A model generated the notes under the pieces. It was not told where the DNA came from. It made no database searches and worked only from the letters and a program-made list of their open reading frames with translations. Positions 19,801-28,703 of a stretch of 48,903 nucleotides of DNA are shown in pieces. Source of the DNA: Thermoguttaceae bacterium (GTDB lineage Bacteria; Planctomycetota; Planctomycetia; Pirellulales; Thermoguttaceae); NCBI GenBank assembly GCA_017447865.1, contig JAFSMO010000070.1, positions 1-48,903 on the forward strand. Direction: 5' to 3'. Position 1 is the stretch's first letter. Each line of letters begins with the position of its first letter. Made by a program: the position numbers and the translations under genes.

Positions 19801-21588
19801 CACCGAGTCGATCGTCCAGGAACGGTCCACAAAACCCAAAACGTCGAAACTTTCCCCGGTCTTGATCGAAACCAGCATTTCCGTGACCGCGGCAATTTCG
19901 TGCTCCTGAAAATCCATCGCCGTAGTCAGATCAAGCATCAGAGGGTTTTTCTGACGCGCGAGCGAAAGCTGAAGTTTGGCCGAGGGCGACGTTTCCATGA
20001 ACTCCATTTGCACGTGCTGCGTGTTGGGGAGCTGGCGGTTGGAAATCAGGTACGCGTTTTGAAGCGTAAAGTCTTTAATTTCCAGCGGGGAGAAGAAAAC
20101 GATCTGCGTCCTGCACTCAAGCCGGGGAACGTTCAGAAGATGAATTCCCGGCAGATCGCGCAGGGAATCTCCGAGCCCGGAGAGCCACGGATCCAGGTTC
20201 CCGATCGCCGAAATTTCCAGCTGGCACTCCGTTTCGGGGAAGGCTTCCGGAAGCTGAACATTTAAAACCAGCCCTTCGTTTTCCTGGCGGCTGGTCCACG
20301 TGAGCTCCGTCTCGTTGAACCGGATCGAAATCGGCACCAGATTCCCTTCAAGCTGGACGTTCAGTTCATGAACCGGTTTAAGACTCTGACGAAAACCCTT
20401 CAAAAGCGGCGTGAGATTCATGCGCGCAAAAACGTCCACGCCGTCTTTGCGGAACTGGTAAATATTTTTCTGTGTGCAGGAAACCGGCGTTTCCTGGAGC
20501 TTCGGCTTCGTTTTGGACCGGAACGTCAGGGACGCTTTTCGCCGTCCGCCAAACGAGATCCGCCAGACATTTAAATCAGGCGCCGCCTCTGTAGCCGCAT
20601 CAAAACCTTCTTCCGGCACTTCTTTTTCGTCACTTGACGCAGATTCTTCGGCCGCCGTGGATTCCGAGGGGGGTTCCGCTTCCGTATGAGCCGGGAGATT
20701 CTCGTCTGCTGCGGGAGCCGTTTCCGTGGAACGCTCCAGAATGACCAGCCCGTCAGGGGTTTCCGGGATCCACTCCGGCGGCAGTTCAAAAATCCACTGC
20801 GTATCCGTGGCCGGGATCCATTCCAGATTCAGGCGTAAATCTCCGTTTTCGCTCCTGAAGAAACGTTGGGACCATTCCATTTCCGCGTCGCAGACGCTCT
20901 CCTGAGACTCAGCGGAGGAAAAATCCGCGGAATTCAAAACCGCCTCAATTCCACCATTGGGCAGAAAATTAAAATCCCGCCTGAGGGGTGATTCTGTGTC
21001 GGCCCGGCGAATATTCAGTTGGTCATTCAAAGCGAAACTCACGGACGGGAATGACCAGATCAGAACGCCCGAATTTCCTGCGGGCTTGGAAATCAGCGCC
21101 TCTTCGGGGATTTTGCGGATCCGGAAATTAGCGGTCCCGGTGAAGCATTTATTTTCGGAATTTTCGGAAAGCCGGGCGCGGTAAACCGCCTTTTCCGCGT
21201 AAAGGGCTTTCGGAAGAAGATCGGCCCCCGATTCCGAATCCGAATCTTCGGCCAGCCAAACGTTAAATTCCTTTTCCGAAATGGGCCAGTAATTTTTCCC
21301 AAACGTGGGGATTTCCGGGAGGAGTTCCTGCGGAACGTAAACCCGACGAAAACGAAGTGGAACCGAATCAGACTCAGGTTCCTCCGAAGCAGCGTCCTTC
21401 GGTGCAGCCACAATCGAATGCCCGAAAGTTTTTCCTTTGAAAACGATCGGTTTTTCCTGCGCAGAAAGAAAGTTTTGACAGAAAATCCCCGTCAAGGTCC
21501 AGAACGCGACCGCAATCCCCAGGCTCAGACCAAGCAAAGCCCCGGAATGACGGGAAAAACGGACGGAATGGAAAAACGGGAAAATCAT
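16894..21588 (-). CDS. Giant exported membrane-anchored protein B (unknown function)
   Basis: This 1,564-residue protein has the same plan as its neighbours. A signal anchor lies at about 18-43 (ALLGLSLGIAVAFWTLTG). An early module contains VYVPQELLPEIP and KALYAEKAVYRARL. Beta-rich repeats run through the middle. A Pro-Glu-Lys-Thr linker at about 753-810 is built of repeated KPET/NPE-type units. Two or three membrane helices lie at about 1407-1475 (WFLLLFVGFLASWVLVP). The C-terminal tail of about 89 residues is extremely Ser/Lys-rich (SSKSSKSSNS) and ends KKEEKS. The start ATG at 21588 has only a weak purine stretch upstream. The stop overlaps the start of gene A by four bases. I cannot name a function; the pattern of strands is similar to uncharacterised large planctomycete proteins (inference). 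Confidence 0.7.
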   Translation of the reverse strand: MIFPFFHSVRFSRHSGALLGLSLGIAVAFWTLTGIFCQNFLSAQEKPIVFKGKTFGHSIVAAPKDAASEEPESDSVPLRFRRVYVPQELLPEIPTFGKNYWPISEKEFNVWLAEDSDSESGADLLPKALYAEKAVYRARLSENSENKCFTGTANFRIRKIPEEALISKPAGNSGVLIWSFPSVSFALNDQLNIRRADTESPLRRDFNFLPNGGIEAVLNSADFSSAESQESVCDAEMEWSQRFFRSENGDLRLNLEWIPATDTQWIFELPPEWIPETPDGLVILERSTETAPAADENLPAHTEAEPPSESTAAEESASSDEKEVPEEGFDAATEAAPDLNVWRISFGGRRKASLTFRSKTKPKLQETPVSCTQKNIYQFRKDGVDVFARMNLTPLLKGFRQSLKPVHELNVQLEGNLVPISIRFNETELTWTSRQENEGLVLNVQLPEAFPETECQLEISAIGNLDPWLSGLGDSLRDLPGIHLLNVPRLECRTQIVFFSPLEIKDFTLQNAYLISNRQLPNTQHVQMEFMETSPSAKLQLSLARQKNPLMLDLTTAMDFQEHEIAAVTEMLVSIKTGESFDVLGFVDRSWTIDSVEVTELPPDGVPVKPASGNLLEDWNVDVSPDLVRQTLADLDPTGELSGKLAADGWDVDSIGILHIQLTHSIRPKHPVSVQIRARRLGYSNNYSLTGIQLAPIYFPTYQIGQSWILCGSSTGWNIHFLEPYREQDVLQDVPPKSEPVHLPPLSRETPALPGEPNPKPETVVKPETGVNPEAAVKPESGEKPEPSENPETTVKPETTAKPGLTPKVSEVKKPESFSSVLFPTLAGARKQFPAQMTFKTGIQDFKNVPMLRLEHSEREFSAEVSGFYDITSTPNAVFSIKCDPQGTEVRRLHLMIRPGILTGINWKFPRNLGGTETRCIERCAPEDVEDLNTTYELWEISFPQPVHDPFVFQLALLVLPSNSQPVGADEVVSEQTTDPKTTGPLNRDLIADYSNKSPQERGIWWRKYFPNGLNLPLIDVTDAEKCTGSVTLQNDVTDEVLVETQEMIPSILSQKETSGILFKTASEDCELYRYTPHAISNTPRPQLKLQWRDQTIGVQKAWIWKEFCQSQFFTNGTILRSVSFKIENIDAQQLELSIRSPYKTPVEFLGIIVNGFQVPFETLEKPASDVAQDGDTADSVESIKSSEDPAKGNVSAPEIASQDPEVPTKGIRAVASSAAGEEFRLVIPFPVWQRENEVIVQWLERQPSWRVFTTLNPPEISTNLLVLQRTWEAWIPESFVPFGEDEFFWKNDSKDDFSQDETAGADKAPETASQKGEFQNDSLLVRLFGPFRLGKNIFSRPENLTLTEIESPIQLDSRSLEKLTSFGLDDELGSHSPSLAILSRERVPHSVVGWNAYTQSKKRPIFVIYGNMMEASRWFLLLFVGFLASWVLVPYRILRVWLCGLAGVFCMLVPMVWTPFFSGIFLGLGVSFINSSLRRHIRYVSENQKPVISVKYSPSSAESSKSSKSSNSLSSSKSSNSSKFSKASKTTETLEESSIILTVEPSPVLGSSAGSTRKKEEKS

Positions 21589-21714
21589 AAAAAATTCCAG
21601 AAAAACGATTACGAAAGCGCGGATCGATCCAATCCCCGAAAAAACCGGTGATCGAATTGATCCGTTTTAAGGATGAAGTCCCTCCCCCGTTCAAAGGGAG
21701 CGTTCCGCGAACAC
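21589..21714. other. Spacer between giant genes C and B
   Basis: This 126-bp gap has no T-tailed terminator and no convincing promoter on the minus strand. The two giant genes flanking it could therefore share one transcript. Confidence 0.4.
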
Positions 21715-24700
21715 TCATCCGTTTTCGGGTCTTTTCTTTTTCACCTGGCGAATGACCGTCGAAACCTCATCACCCGACGCAGCGCCGGGATTCTGGTCGA
21801 ACGAAATCGTTCGGAAGGCGTGCTGCGAACTCTCCGACGGCGCGACGACCGTCTGATGCCCCTGCGTCTTGAATCGGGTTTGCGCTTCGGAGGAACCGCG
21901 GACAAAAATCTGGTGGCGCAGCTGCTTCCTCAGACCGCACATGATGGAAATGAAGAAAAGGAAAAACCCAAGCGTGGCCGCCTGGATCCCCAGAAGCGCG
22001 TATTCCGGGAATCGGATCGCCAAACCCGCCAAAAGGGCGAAAAGCCCCAGACGAATCAGCGGTTTCTGGAAAATTTCCAGGTAAATCATCAAAATTCCAC
22101 CGAGGTAAACGATCAGCGCGAGGAACGTGACCAGCGTCGTACGATTGACCAACCGCATGTGGATGGGCCGCTCAAGGACCTCATTCGCGCCCATTCCGGC
22201 CAAAATGTAACGATTCATCCGCTTCGGAATCGGCGTTCCTTTCACGGCTCCGGACCAACGTTCCAGCGTTTCCTGCTCCCAGAGCGGCACACGACCCCAG
22301 AAGCACTGGTTCCAGCCCCAGCGGTACTCAAGCGAAAATCCCTGAGGAACCTGAGCGATGTGCAAGTTTTCCGGGAGGAGGATCTGCCAGTACAGACTCC
22401 GGATCCACGTGGAATCCTCAACGTACGGAAGCTCCATTTCGCGCGTGCCTTCCGAAAGGTTGGGAACGCGGAACTGGTACCGAATTTCCACCGACTGCGC
22501 GCCATGCGGAGCCGCCGCCACCGGAAGGATCACCTGGATTTTATTGGGTGAAAGCCGCTTCAGTTCCTTCCCCAACTGGGCAGGTTTCTGATCGATCCAG
22601 ACCTCCGCAGTATCGGCCAGGGCGTTCTTCGGAAGGCAAACGGTAAACTTCCGAATCGTCAAAAGCGACGGGCCGGAACCACCGGCCAAAGGAGTTCCAT
22701 CGTTTCCGGAACCGGTTCCCATTCCGGGAATTTCCGCCGGCGGGAAAAGGAAAACCGCGCGGTCACGACGGTTTTCGCCCGAGATCCAGGTCTGGATCCA
22801 GCATCGGTCAATGAGCGTAATTTCCTGCGGCGAAACCGAACGCAGGGACACGCCAACATTAATAAAATTCTGAACCCCATCCGCTTTGCAAAGGAACTGA
22901 AGCGGAATATTGCGGGGTTTCTCGCCAAATTCTTTTTCACGCCGGAACTGGTTCTGCACGAGAAAAGTCCCCATTTCCTCCCACGGACTTTCCGCGTTCT
23001 GCTGCTTCGGCGAGTTCATTTCCAGGCTTTCATCCGCCGCCAGTTCCAGAAGGTTTTCCGTCGTTTTTCCATCCTGTGAGGAAGCGAGCGGGATCTCCAC
23101 GTTGATCGGCGTTCCTTCCGAAAGGCGCGGCATCGGTTTCGTGTACGCGATGGAAATCGTGAACGCCCCCAAAAGTTCCTCGGGAAGCAGCGCGTCCACC
23201 TCCATGAACCCCGGTTTCTCCTCGGAGGGACGGAATTTCAAAATCGGCCGGCTGGAAATTTCCCCCGGTGCCAGGCCCGGCTCGGAGGAATGCTCCGGCG
23301 TTCTGCCCTGATCCGGCTCTAAAGGCTGGTTTTCGTTGGGTGATTCGGGATTTTCTCCTGGACCGTCCGGACTTTCGGGGCCCATTCCCGGAACCGGAAC
23401 CGTTTCCAAAACGGGAGCCGCTTCCCCCGAGCCGGAAGCCTCTGGAATTCCTGCTGAGCCCGTTTCAGGTGCGGCGTTTGCCGCCGTTCCAGAACGATTC
23501 ATTCCTGTGTTCCGTGAACCAGCCGAAGGCCCAGCGTCATCCGCGGCAATGGTCACCGAGTGGACTTTTTCCATCGGGACCTTCATCGAGATGAAATTCC
23601 TTTCCCGCACCGCCGGCACGGAAACCGCGTCGAATCCCTTCCCGGACCGATTTTCCGGCGTGGTTCCTGCACTGAGCGTAAATTCCAGGTCCTCTACATT
23701 AATGTCAGGGATGAGGAAATGAAGCTGATTAATGCTCTTGTACGCCACCGCGTAACTGAAAGTCTGGCGGACACGGTACTCCTGGCGGTAAAGTTCCACC
23801 TGCGAGTACTGCCGCACCTGAGTCTGGCGTTCATGGACGAGCAGATTGGCCGCGAAAACCGCTTCTTCCGACTCGCACCGGTACACCAGCGGGATAGAAC
23901 CGCCCGACTCGGAATTCTTCGGGGTGGTCAGACTTCCCGGCTGACGCACCAGGCGGCGGCATTTCGACGAATCCGGCGTCACTTCAAGCTGGGGGACCGA
24001 AACGATCCGGAGCTCCGCGGGCGTGCTGGAGAAAACGAACTGCGGGACCTGGCTCCCGGATTTCTGCGGAAGGCGGAATTCAAAATCCTTTGCGTCCTCC
24101 GGAAGTTCACGCTCCGCGCGGAACGTCAAAATGACGTGATTTCCCACCGGCTGATTAAACGGAATGGAAATATTCGCGCTGGTGCTTCCGCTCGGCGAAA
24201 TGTCGTTGATCTGCTCGGAAGCGGTCAGGCTTTCCGGCCCGCAGGAGAGGAACGTCCAGCCGTTCAGGTTCACGTCGATCCACGAGATTTTCCCGCCGCG
24301 GATCGTGCAGTTCCAGGTCGCTTCCAGGACCAGTTTATCCTGTGTGACCGAAACCGTGTACTGTGGCTCAATATTAATACGCGTCGTTCGTTCCACCATT
24401 CGGGTCCAGAGCGGCGTGGGCTGGGAGTCGTACTCAAAAACCGCCTCCCAAACCGACTGACGGTTTTCCACCGACTCCCAACCCATTCCATCCGTCAAAG
24501 ATTCACCGATCTGGGAATCATTCCCACGGTTGAACGGAATGTAGGGGTCCTCGTCTTCTTTTTCAGGCTTGGCCCCATCATCCTGAGGAATATTACTCAA
24601 AAGCTGGTCGAGCGACGATTCCCCTGAATCCTCGCTTTCATCAAGCGGACTTCCATCCTTTGGAGCCGCCCCTGCGGCCCCGGAATCTTTGGAGTCCGTT

Positions 24701-26598
24701 CCAGTTTTCCCGGTTTTCTTTTCCTCACTGGCGGATTTGTAAACGATCGCGCCGACCGAATTCCCGGCCGCTTTCCCGACTTCCAGGTTTTTGACCGGTT
24801 CCCAGAGTTCCATCGGAACGGGGAGTTCTTCCAGACGGCGCATTCCCGCGCCCGGCGTCCAGTTCGCGTGCTTCCCGATCGTCGTTTTAATGGCGTAGTA
24901 ACCGGCCTGACGAACGGCCGAAAGGACGGAAAACCCCGCCATGTCGAACCACTCCGAGGCGGCCTGCGGGCTGGAAATCGGCAGTTTCGCGTGAATATCA
25001 ACCCGCACGGTCCCCGTGAATTTTTTCTTCAGGGTCACTTCCACCAGAGGCCCGCCGGACGTCCCGCCCTTTTCGATCTTCCCCTTTTCATTCAGAACGT
25101 AAGCGATCGAATAATCCGAGGAATTCTGGGGGATCAGCTCCGCGTTGACCGGGAGCTGAACCCGGAACGAATTCACGTCCGAATTCTTGCGCGTGACCTT
25201 CATGCGTGCGTCATAATGCACCGAATCCTGGCTGATGATCGCCAGAATGAGCCCCTCCGCCTCCAAAATGTCCGGCGTGACGGCCTTTTCTTCCGGGGCT
25301 TCGCTCCACGAAAGCCAAAATTCCCCGCCGAGGCGAATCACCGAAAGCCGCGTCTTTCCCTCGCTTTCCGGCCGGCTGGAATCCGTCCCGGAATCCACTT
25401 CAAAGTACGGACTGCGGAGCATCGTTCCACCCGTCATGGAAACGGCCAGATGTTCCGATTCCTTGCGGGTCTGCTGGATCTCAAGGTTCAACTCCGACAT
25501 CGTGGCGTACGGAATCTGAATTTTAAACTGACTTTCACCCGATTGTGCCCGCGTGTAAGGAACCTGAAAAGTCAGCTCGATTTTATGAACGCCTTTTCCG
25601 ACGATCCACGCCGTAAAGCCGTTTTCCTCCGAAAATTCCACCCAGACCTGGCCCGGCCCGGAGTACCGTTTCTCCACCGGGACCAGTTCATTCAGACGGT
25701 GCGCCGCTTCGGAATAAATTTCCGTCGCCTCCCCTTCCGAGTTTTCTTCCGAAAGGGAATCCGCCGTCGAAACGCTCGGCGTGGCTCCTGTGGCCGGTTT
25801 CGGTTCAGGAGCCGGTTTCGTCTCAGCGGCTGGTTTCTTTTCAGGAGTGGGTTTCGGTTCAGCGGCCGGTTTCGTCTCGGTGGTCTGGGAAGCCACAAGA
25901 ATTCCCTCGTCGAAGCGCAGAGGCACACAGACCGCGCCCTGACCAAAGGTTTCGATCTGGAAACGGACTTTCAGCGAAACGACGTCTTTCCCGACTTCCC
26001 CATCCACGAGCACCGAGTGAAAAATGTACTCAGGAAGCTGAACTTTCTCGTCCGTCGGTGCGCCAACGATTTTCCGGAAAACGTCGTCCATCGTCTCGAG
26101 CGAGATCCCCGGCACGGCAATCATCCGCCCGTTCCGGTTCAGCAGGAAAAGAGGAATTCCCTCGCTGCCGTTTCGCGGATTCGCGGCCGGCCCGGCGATC
26201 TTAGAGTCTGAATTGGCTGAAAGGATTGAAGAATAAAAAGTGGGGGAAACCTCCGGTTTTTCCTCGGGCGGTTCCGTCGCGGAAGGTTCAGGTTCATGAA
26301 TTTCCGCCTCGTGAATGATGGCTTCAGGAGATTCAGGCTTGGGAGTTTCGATCACGGGAGATTCCACCACGGGAGATTCTGCGACGGGAGATTCCGGCTC
26401 AGGAGTTCCGGGGGCCGTGGGTTCCGCCAGCACGCAAATTGCGTACAGGACCGCCAGAAGAAAAACGCCGAGGGTTTTCCTTCCGAAACGGTACACAGCA
26501 GACACGCCGGCCTGCGAAACTCTGTAAAACCGGATTTCCATAAACATTTGACCTGAAGCGGCAGAAAAACTTCCATTTCCCGCCACATATAATTCCAT
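21715..26598 (-). CDS. Giant exported membrane-anchored protein C (unknown function)
   Basis: This 1,627-residue protein is the first of the cluster. A signal sequence lies at about 40-58 (KTLGVFLLAVLYAICVLAEP). It is unusually far in, so the true start may be one of the Met codons at residues 18 or 20. A Pro/Glu/Ser linker (repeated ESPVVESPV) follows at about 60-115, and a second one of KPAAETKPAPEPKP type at about 236-271. Beta-rich domains fill the middle, including VPYTRAQSGESQFKIQIPY, which resembles strands in A and B. Several hydrophobic helices at about 1490-1553 and a basic tail of about 74 residues (ending KKKRPENG) close it. It is probably an envelope protein with a large exported part. 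Its promoter probably lies at about 26633-26660. No enzyme motif is recognised. Confidence 0.7.
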   Translation of the reverse strand: MELYVAGNGSFSAASGQMFMEIRFYRVSQAGVSAVYRFGRKTLGVFLLAVLYAICVLAEPTAPGTPEPESPVAESPVVESPVIETPKPESPEAIIHEAEIHEPEPSATEPPEEKPEVSPTFYSSILSANSDSKIAGPAANPRNGSEGIPLFLLNRNGRMIAVPGISLETMDDVFRKIVGAPTDEKVQLPEYIFHSVLVDGEVGKDVVSLKVRFQIETFGQGAVCVPLRFDEGILVASQTTETKPAAEPKPTPEKKPAAETKPAPEPKPATGATPSVSTADSLSEENSEGEATEIYSEAAHRLNELVPVEKRYSGPGQVWVEFSEENGFTAWIVGKGVHKIELTFQVPYTRAQSGESQFKIQIPYATMSELNLEIQQTRKESEHLAVSMTGGTMLRSPYFEVDSGTDSSRPESEGKTRLSVIRLGGEFWLSWSEAPEEKAVTPDILEAEGLILAIISQDSVHYDARMKVTRKNSDVNSFRVQLPVNAELIPQNSSDYSIAYVLNEKGKIEKGGTSGGPLVEVTLKKKFTGTVRVDIHAKLPISSPQAASEWFDMAGFSVLSAVRQAGYYAIKTTIGKHANWTPGAGMRRLEELPVPMELWEPVKNLEVGKAAGNSVGAIVYKSASEEKKTGKTGTDSKDSGAAGAAPKDGSPLDESEDSGESSLDQLLSNIPQDDGAKPEKEDEDPYIPFNRGNDSQIGESLTDGMGWESVENRQSVWEAVFEYDSQPTPLWTRMVERTTRINIEPQYTVSVTQDKLVLEATWNCTIRGGKISWIDVNLNGWTFLSCGPESLTASEQINDISPSGSTSANISIPFNQPVGNHVILTFRAERELPEDAKDFEFRLPQKSGSQVPQFVFSSTPAELRIVSVPQLEVTPDSSKCRRLVRQPGSLTTPKNSESGGSIPLVYRCESEEAVFAANLLVHERQTQVRQYSQVELYRQEYRVRQTFSYAVAYKSINQLHFLIPDINVEDLEFTLSAGTTPENRSGKGFDAVSVPAVRERNFISMKVPMEKVHSVTIAADDAGPSAGSRNTGMNRSGTAANAAPETGSAGIPEASGSGEAAPVLETVPVPGMGPESPDGPGENPESPNENQPLEPDQGRTPEHSSEPGLAPGEISSRPILKFRPSEEKPGFMEVDALLPEELLGAFTISIAYTKPMPRLSEGTPINVEIPLASSQDGKTTENLLELAADESLEMNSPKQQNAESPWEEMGTFLVQNQFRREKEFGEKPRNIPLQFLCKADGVQNFINVGVSLRSVSPQEITLIDRCWIQTWISGENRRDRAVFLFPPAEIPGMGTGSGNDGTPLAGGSGPSLLTIRKFTVCLPKNALADTAEVWIDQKPAQLGKELKRLSPNKIQVILPVAAAPHGAQSVEIRYQFRVPNLSEGTREMELPYVEDSTWIRSLYWQILLPENLHIAQVPQGFSLEYRWGWNQCFWGRVPLWEQETLERWSGAVKGTPIPKRMNRYILAGMGANEVLERPIHMRLVNRTTLVTFLALIVYLGGILMIYLEIFQKPLIRLGLFALLAGLAIRFPEYALLGIQAATLGFFLFFISIMCGLRKQLRHQIFVRGSSEAQTRFKTQGHQTVVAPSESSQHAFRTISFDQNPGAASGDEVSTVIRQVKKKRPENG

Positions 26599-26632
26599 AA
26601 GAAGGGCGACAGAATCTCCACCCTTTTCCTAT

Positions 26633-26662
26633 ATTATAACCCAATTTAACAAAAAATGGAAA
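26633..26662 (-). promoter_or_regulatory. Probable promoter of the giant-protein cluster
   Basis: A perfect TATAAT lies on the minus strand at 26638-26633, about 35 bp before the ATG of giant gene C. The -35 is weak (TTTCCA at an 18-nt spacing, or TCCATT at 16). Confidence 0.45.
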
Positions 26663-26831
26663 TGGGGGGGATAGAAACTTTTTAAGTTTTAGAGAAAAAT
26701 ATTACAAATATACAGATTTTAGTGATTATGCGGGCATATTTTTGACGATAAAAAAAATTGAAGTGGTATAATTCCAGGAGATTTTGCCCCCCTGGGAAAT
26801 ACTTTTATAAAAAAAACTGAAGTACCTGCCC

Positions 26832-26859
26832 TTGACAAAATCAAGTGAGGTGCTAAAAT
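26832..26859 (+). promoter_or_regulatory. Promoter of the DUF1573 gene
   Basis: TTGACA (26832-26837), a 16-nt spacer and TAAAAT (26854-26859) form a near-consensus promoter. Transcription would begin near 26866, leaving about 80 nt of leader before the ATG at 26947. Confidence 0.8.
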
Positions 26860-26946
26860 AAACCGGGAGCTGAAAAGGGATTTTTCAGAGTTCAATTACG
26901 AAAAGTCATTCCTTGAGCTTTTATCGTTGAGAGATTGGATTTTAGT

Positions 26947-28632
26947 ATGGAAACTTTTGTACTTTCCTGGATTTTGATGCTGGGAGCGTTAACCGGTGCC
27001 GGCAATTTCCCCGTCGATATGTTCGAGACTACTTCCCACCAATTTGGAACGGTGGTCCGGGGAGCCAAGACTGAATATGAATTCGTATTCACCAACAAAT
27101 ACATGGAGGATGTAATCGTTGAATCTGTGCGATCTTCCTGCCAGTGCACCACCCCAACACTTCTGACGCCCGGCCGAATCAAGACCCACCAGCAGGGCCG
27201 CATTAAAATTCATATTAATACTGATCAGTTTACCGGAAACAAAAATGCGACGATCACGGTGCGTTTTGCTGCGCCGCAGCGCGTTGAGATGCAGCTTCAT
27301 TCCTACGTTTACATCCGAAGCGACGTTTCGGTGAACCCCGGAATTGTGTACTTCGGGTCCGTTGACCTGGCGAAAACCCCCAATCCCGGCATTTCCGTCA
27401 ACGTGAACAGTATTAATTATGGCTGGAAGATAGTCGACGTTCAAAGCGAGTGCAAATTTCTCAAGGTTGAGCTGAAACCGATGCAGGCCTACCAGGGCTC
27501 AGCGTACAACCTGGTCGTGCGTCTCCTTCCGAACGCCCCTCCCGGACCGTTCAGTCAGGTGCTCGAGCTGGTGACCAACGACGACGTGCGCAACCGGCGC
27601 ATCCCCGTTCGGGTCGAGGGTCGAATCAAGCAGACGCTGAGCGCAAGCCCGTCTCCCCTTTCGTTCAATATGGTCGAACAGGGCAAAAAAGCTGAAAAAA
27701 CCCTCGTAATTCAAGGCGCGGAACCGTTCAAAATCCTTGATATTACGTCAGAGGACCGCAATATTGCCGCCTCCATCGACCGTACGCCCAAAAAAGTTCA
27801 GCCGATCAAGCTGACTTACACGGGTAAAACCCCCGGTGACTTCAACGGCTCTATCACGATTATGACCGACCTGGAAGGCGGAATGAACACGTCCGTCCAC
27901 TTCAATGGAAAAGTAACCGAAGCGGCAAAACCCGTTGAAGCTCCCGTCACCAAAACTGATGATTCGGCCGATGAAAAAGCCGGAAAAGCGACTGAAGGAA
28001 AATCCGATGAAGAGGTCGGGGATGATTCCGAAAAATCAGCTCCCAAAGTAAAGGAGACCAAGGAGAACTCTAAAAAAAAAGAGGAAACACTAAGTCAAAA
28101 CGAGGAAGCGGAAGAGGAAAACAGTGAAACGGATCTCGATGCTCTGGAGGCGGCTCCCAAAATTGAGGACGAACCCGAAGTAAACGAAACCGAAAAAGAC
28201 GAAGAATCCCTTGATTTGCTGGACCTTCCGGAAAAAGAAGACGAGTCCGCGCCCAAAACAGAAGCCCTTCCTCTGGATTTCGGCGACGATGACGACGCGA
28301 ACGAGGAAAAAGCGGATCAACCCGACGGTGAAAAAGCCGACGAGTCCGACGAGGAAAAGGCTGACGAGTCCGACGAAGAAAAGGCCGACGAGTCCGACGA
28401 AGAAAAGGCTGACGAGTCCGACGAAGAAAAGGCCGATGATTCCAACGAGGAAAAGGCTGACGAGTCCGACGAAGAAAAGGCCGATGATTCCAACGAGGAA
28501 AAGGCTGATGATGCCGACGAGGATCTGCTCCCGGACGTTTCGGAAAAAACTCCGGAGGACGCTGAAAAAGCGGATTCGGCCTCCACGCCCAAAGCCAAAA
28601 TCAAGGGCCGCAACCTTTTGAAAAAGAATTAA
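26947..28632 (+). CDS. Exported DUF1573 protein with acidic tandem-repeat tail
   Basis: The 561-residue product (ATG 26947; a TTG four codons upstream is less likely) starts with a short hydrophobic segment FVLSWILMLGALTGAG. A DUF1573 domain (HQFGTVVRGAKTEYEFVFTN, SSCQCTTP) follows, then two more immunoglobulin-like beta domains to about residue 325. DUF1573 domains are ASH/Ig-like and often hold envelope or appendage proteins; the exact role is unknown. The rest (about 330-561) is Glu/Lys/Asp-rich, with about eight copies of an EEKADESD unit at about 453-526 and a basic end (GRNLLKKN). The tail should be disordered and very acidic. It is the first plus-strand gene, with its own promoter and a strong terminator 20 bp after the stop. 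Confidence 0.75.
   Translation: METFVLSWILMLGALTGAGNFPVDMFETTSHQFGTVVRGAKTEYEFVFTNKYMEDVIVESVRSSCQCTTPTLLTPGRIKTHQQGRIKIHINTDQFTGNKNATITVRFAAPQRVEMQLHSYVYIRSDVSVNPGIVYFGSVDLAKTPNPGISVNVNSINYGWKIVDVQSECKFLKVELKPMQAYQGSAYNLVVRLLPNAPPGPFSQVLELVTNDDVRNRRIPVRVEGRIKQTLSASPSPLSFNMVEQGKKAEKTLVIQGAEPFKILDITSEDRNIAASIDRTPKKVQPIKLTYTGKTPGDFNGSITIMTDLEGGMNTSVHFNGKVTEAAKPVEAPVTKTDDSADEKAGKATEGKSDEEVGDDSEKSAPKVKETKENSKKKEETLSQNEEAEEENSETDLDALEAAPKIEDEPEVNETEKDEESLDLLDLPEKEDESAPKTEALPLDFGDDDDANEEKADQPDGEKADESDEEKADESDEEKADESDEEKADESDEEKADDSNEEKADESDEEKADDSNEEKADDADEDLLPDVSEKTPEDAEKADSASTPKAKIKGRNLLKKN
28303..28523 (+). repeat. 24-bp in-frame tandem repeat in the DUF1573 gene
   Basis: About nine units of 24 bp encode EEKADESD or EEKADDSN. 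The two types alternate in the second half (DESD, DDSN, DESD, DDSN), suggesting a 48-bp higher-order unit. Such a tract can gain or lose units by slippage without breaking the frame. Confidence 0.9.
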
Positions 28633-28652
28633 AACGTTTCAAAACTGAAAAC

Positions 28653-28685
28653 GGGCAAAGGGGCTTTCCTTTGCCCTTTCTTTTT
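28653..28685 (+). terminator. Terminator after the DUF1573 gene
   Basis: The stem gggcaaagg/cctttgccc (9 bp) with a ggcttt loop is followed by tttcttttt. It lies 20 bp after the stop and just ahead of hemL. Confidence 0.9.
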
Positions 28686-28703
28686 ATAGAACACGGAGTT
28701 TTT

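Larger units (their letters stand above)
26599..26946. other. AT-rich divergent intergenic region
   Basis: This is the only point where transcription diverges; everything left of it is on minus, everything right on plus. It contains promoter-like sequences on both strands, a run of seven G at 26664-26670, and a further TATAAT at 26767-26772 on the plus strand with a TTGACG 19 nt upstream, which is too far for a standard promoter. No DnaA-box cluster and no gene were found. Confidence 0.6.

Noticed and set aside
26599..26946. Replication origin at the strand-switch point
   Set aside because: A divergent switch fits an origin, but I found no cluster of DnaA boxes and no dnaA, dnaN or similar gene. 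A divergent promoter region explains it.
28680..28703. Promoter of hemL at TATAGA (28685-28690)
   Set aside because: The -35 region 16-17 nt upstream lies in the terminator and does not match a consensus.
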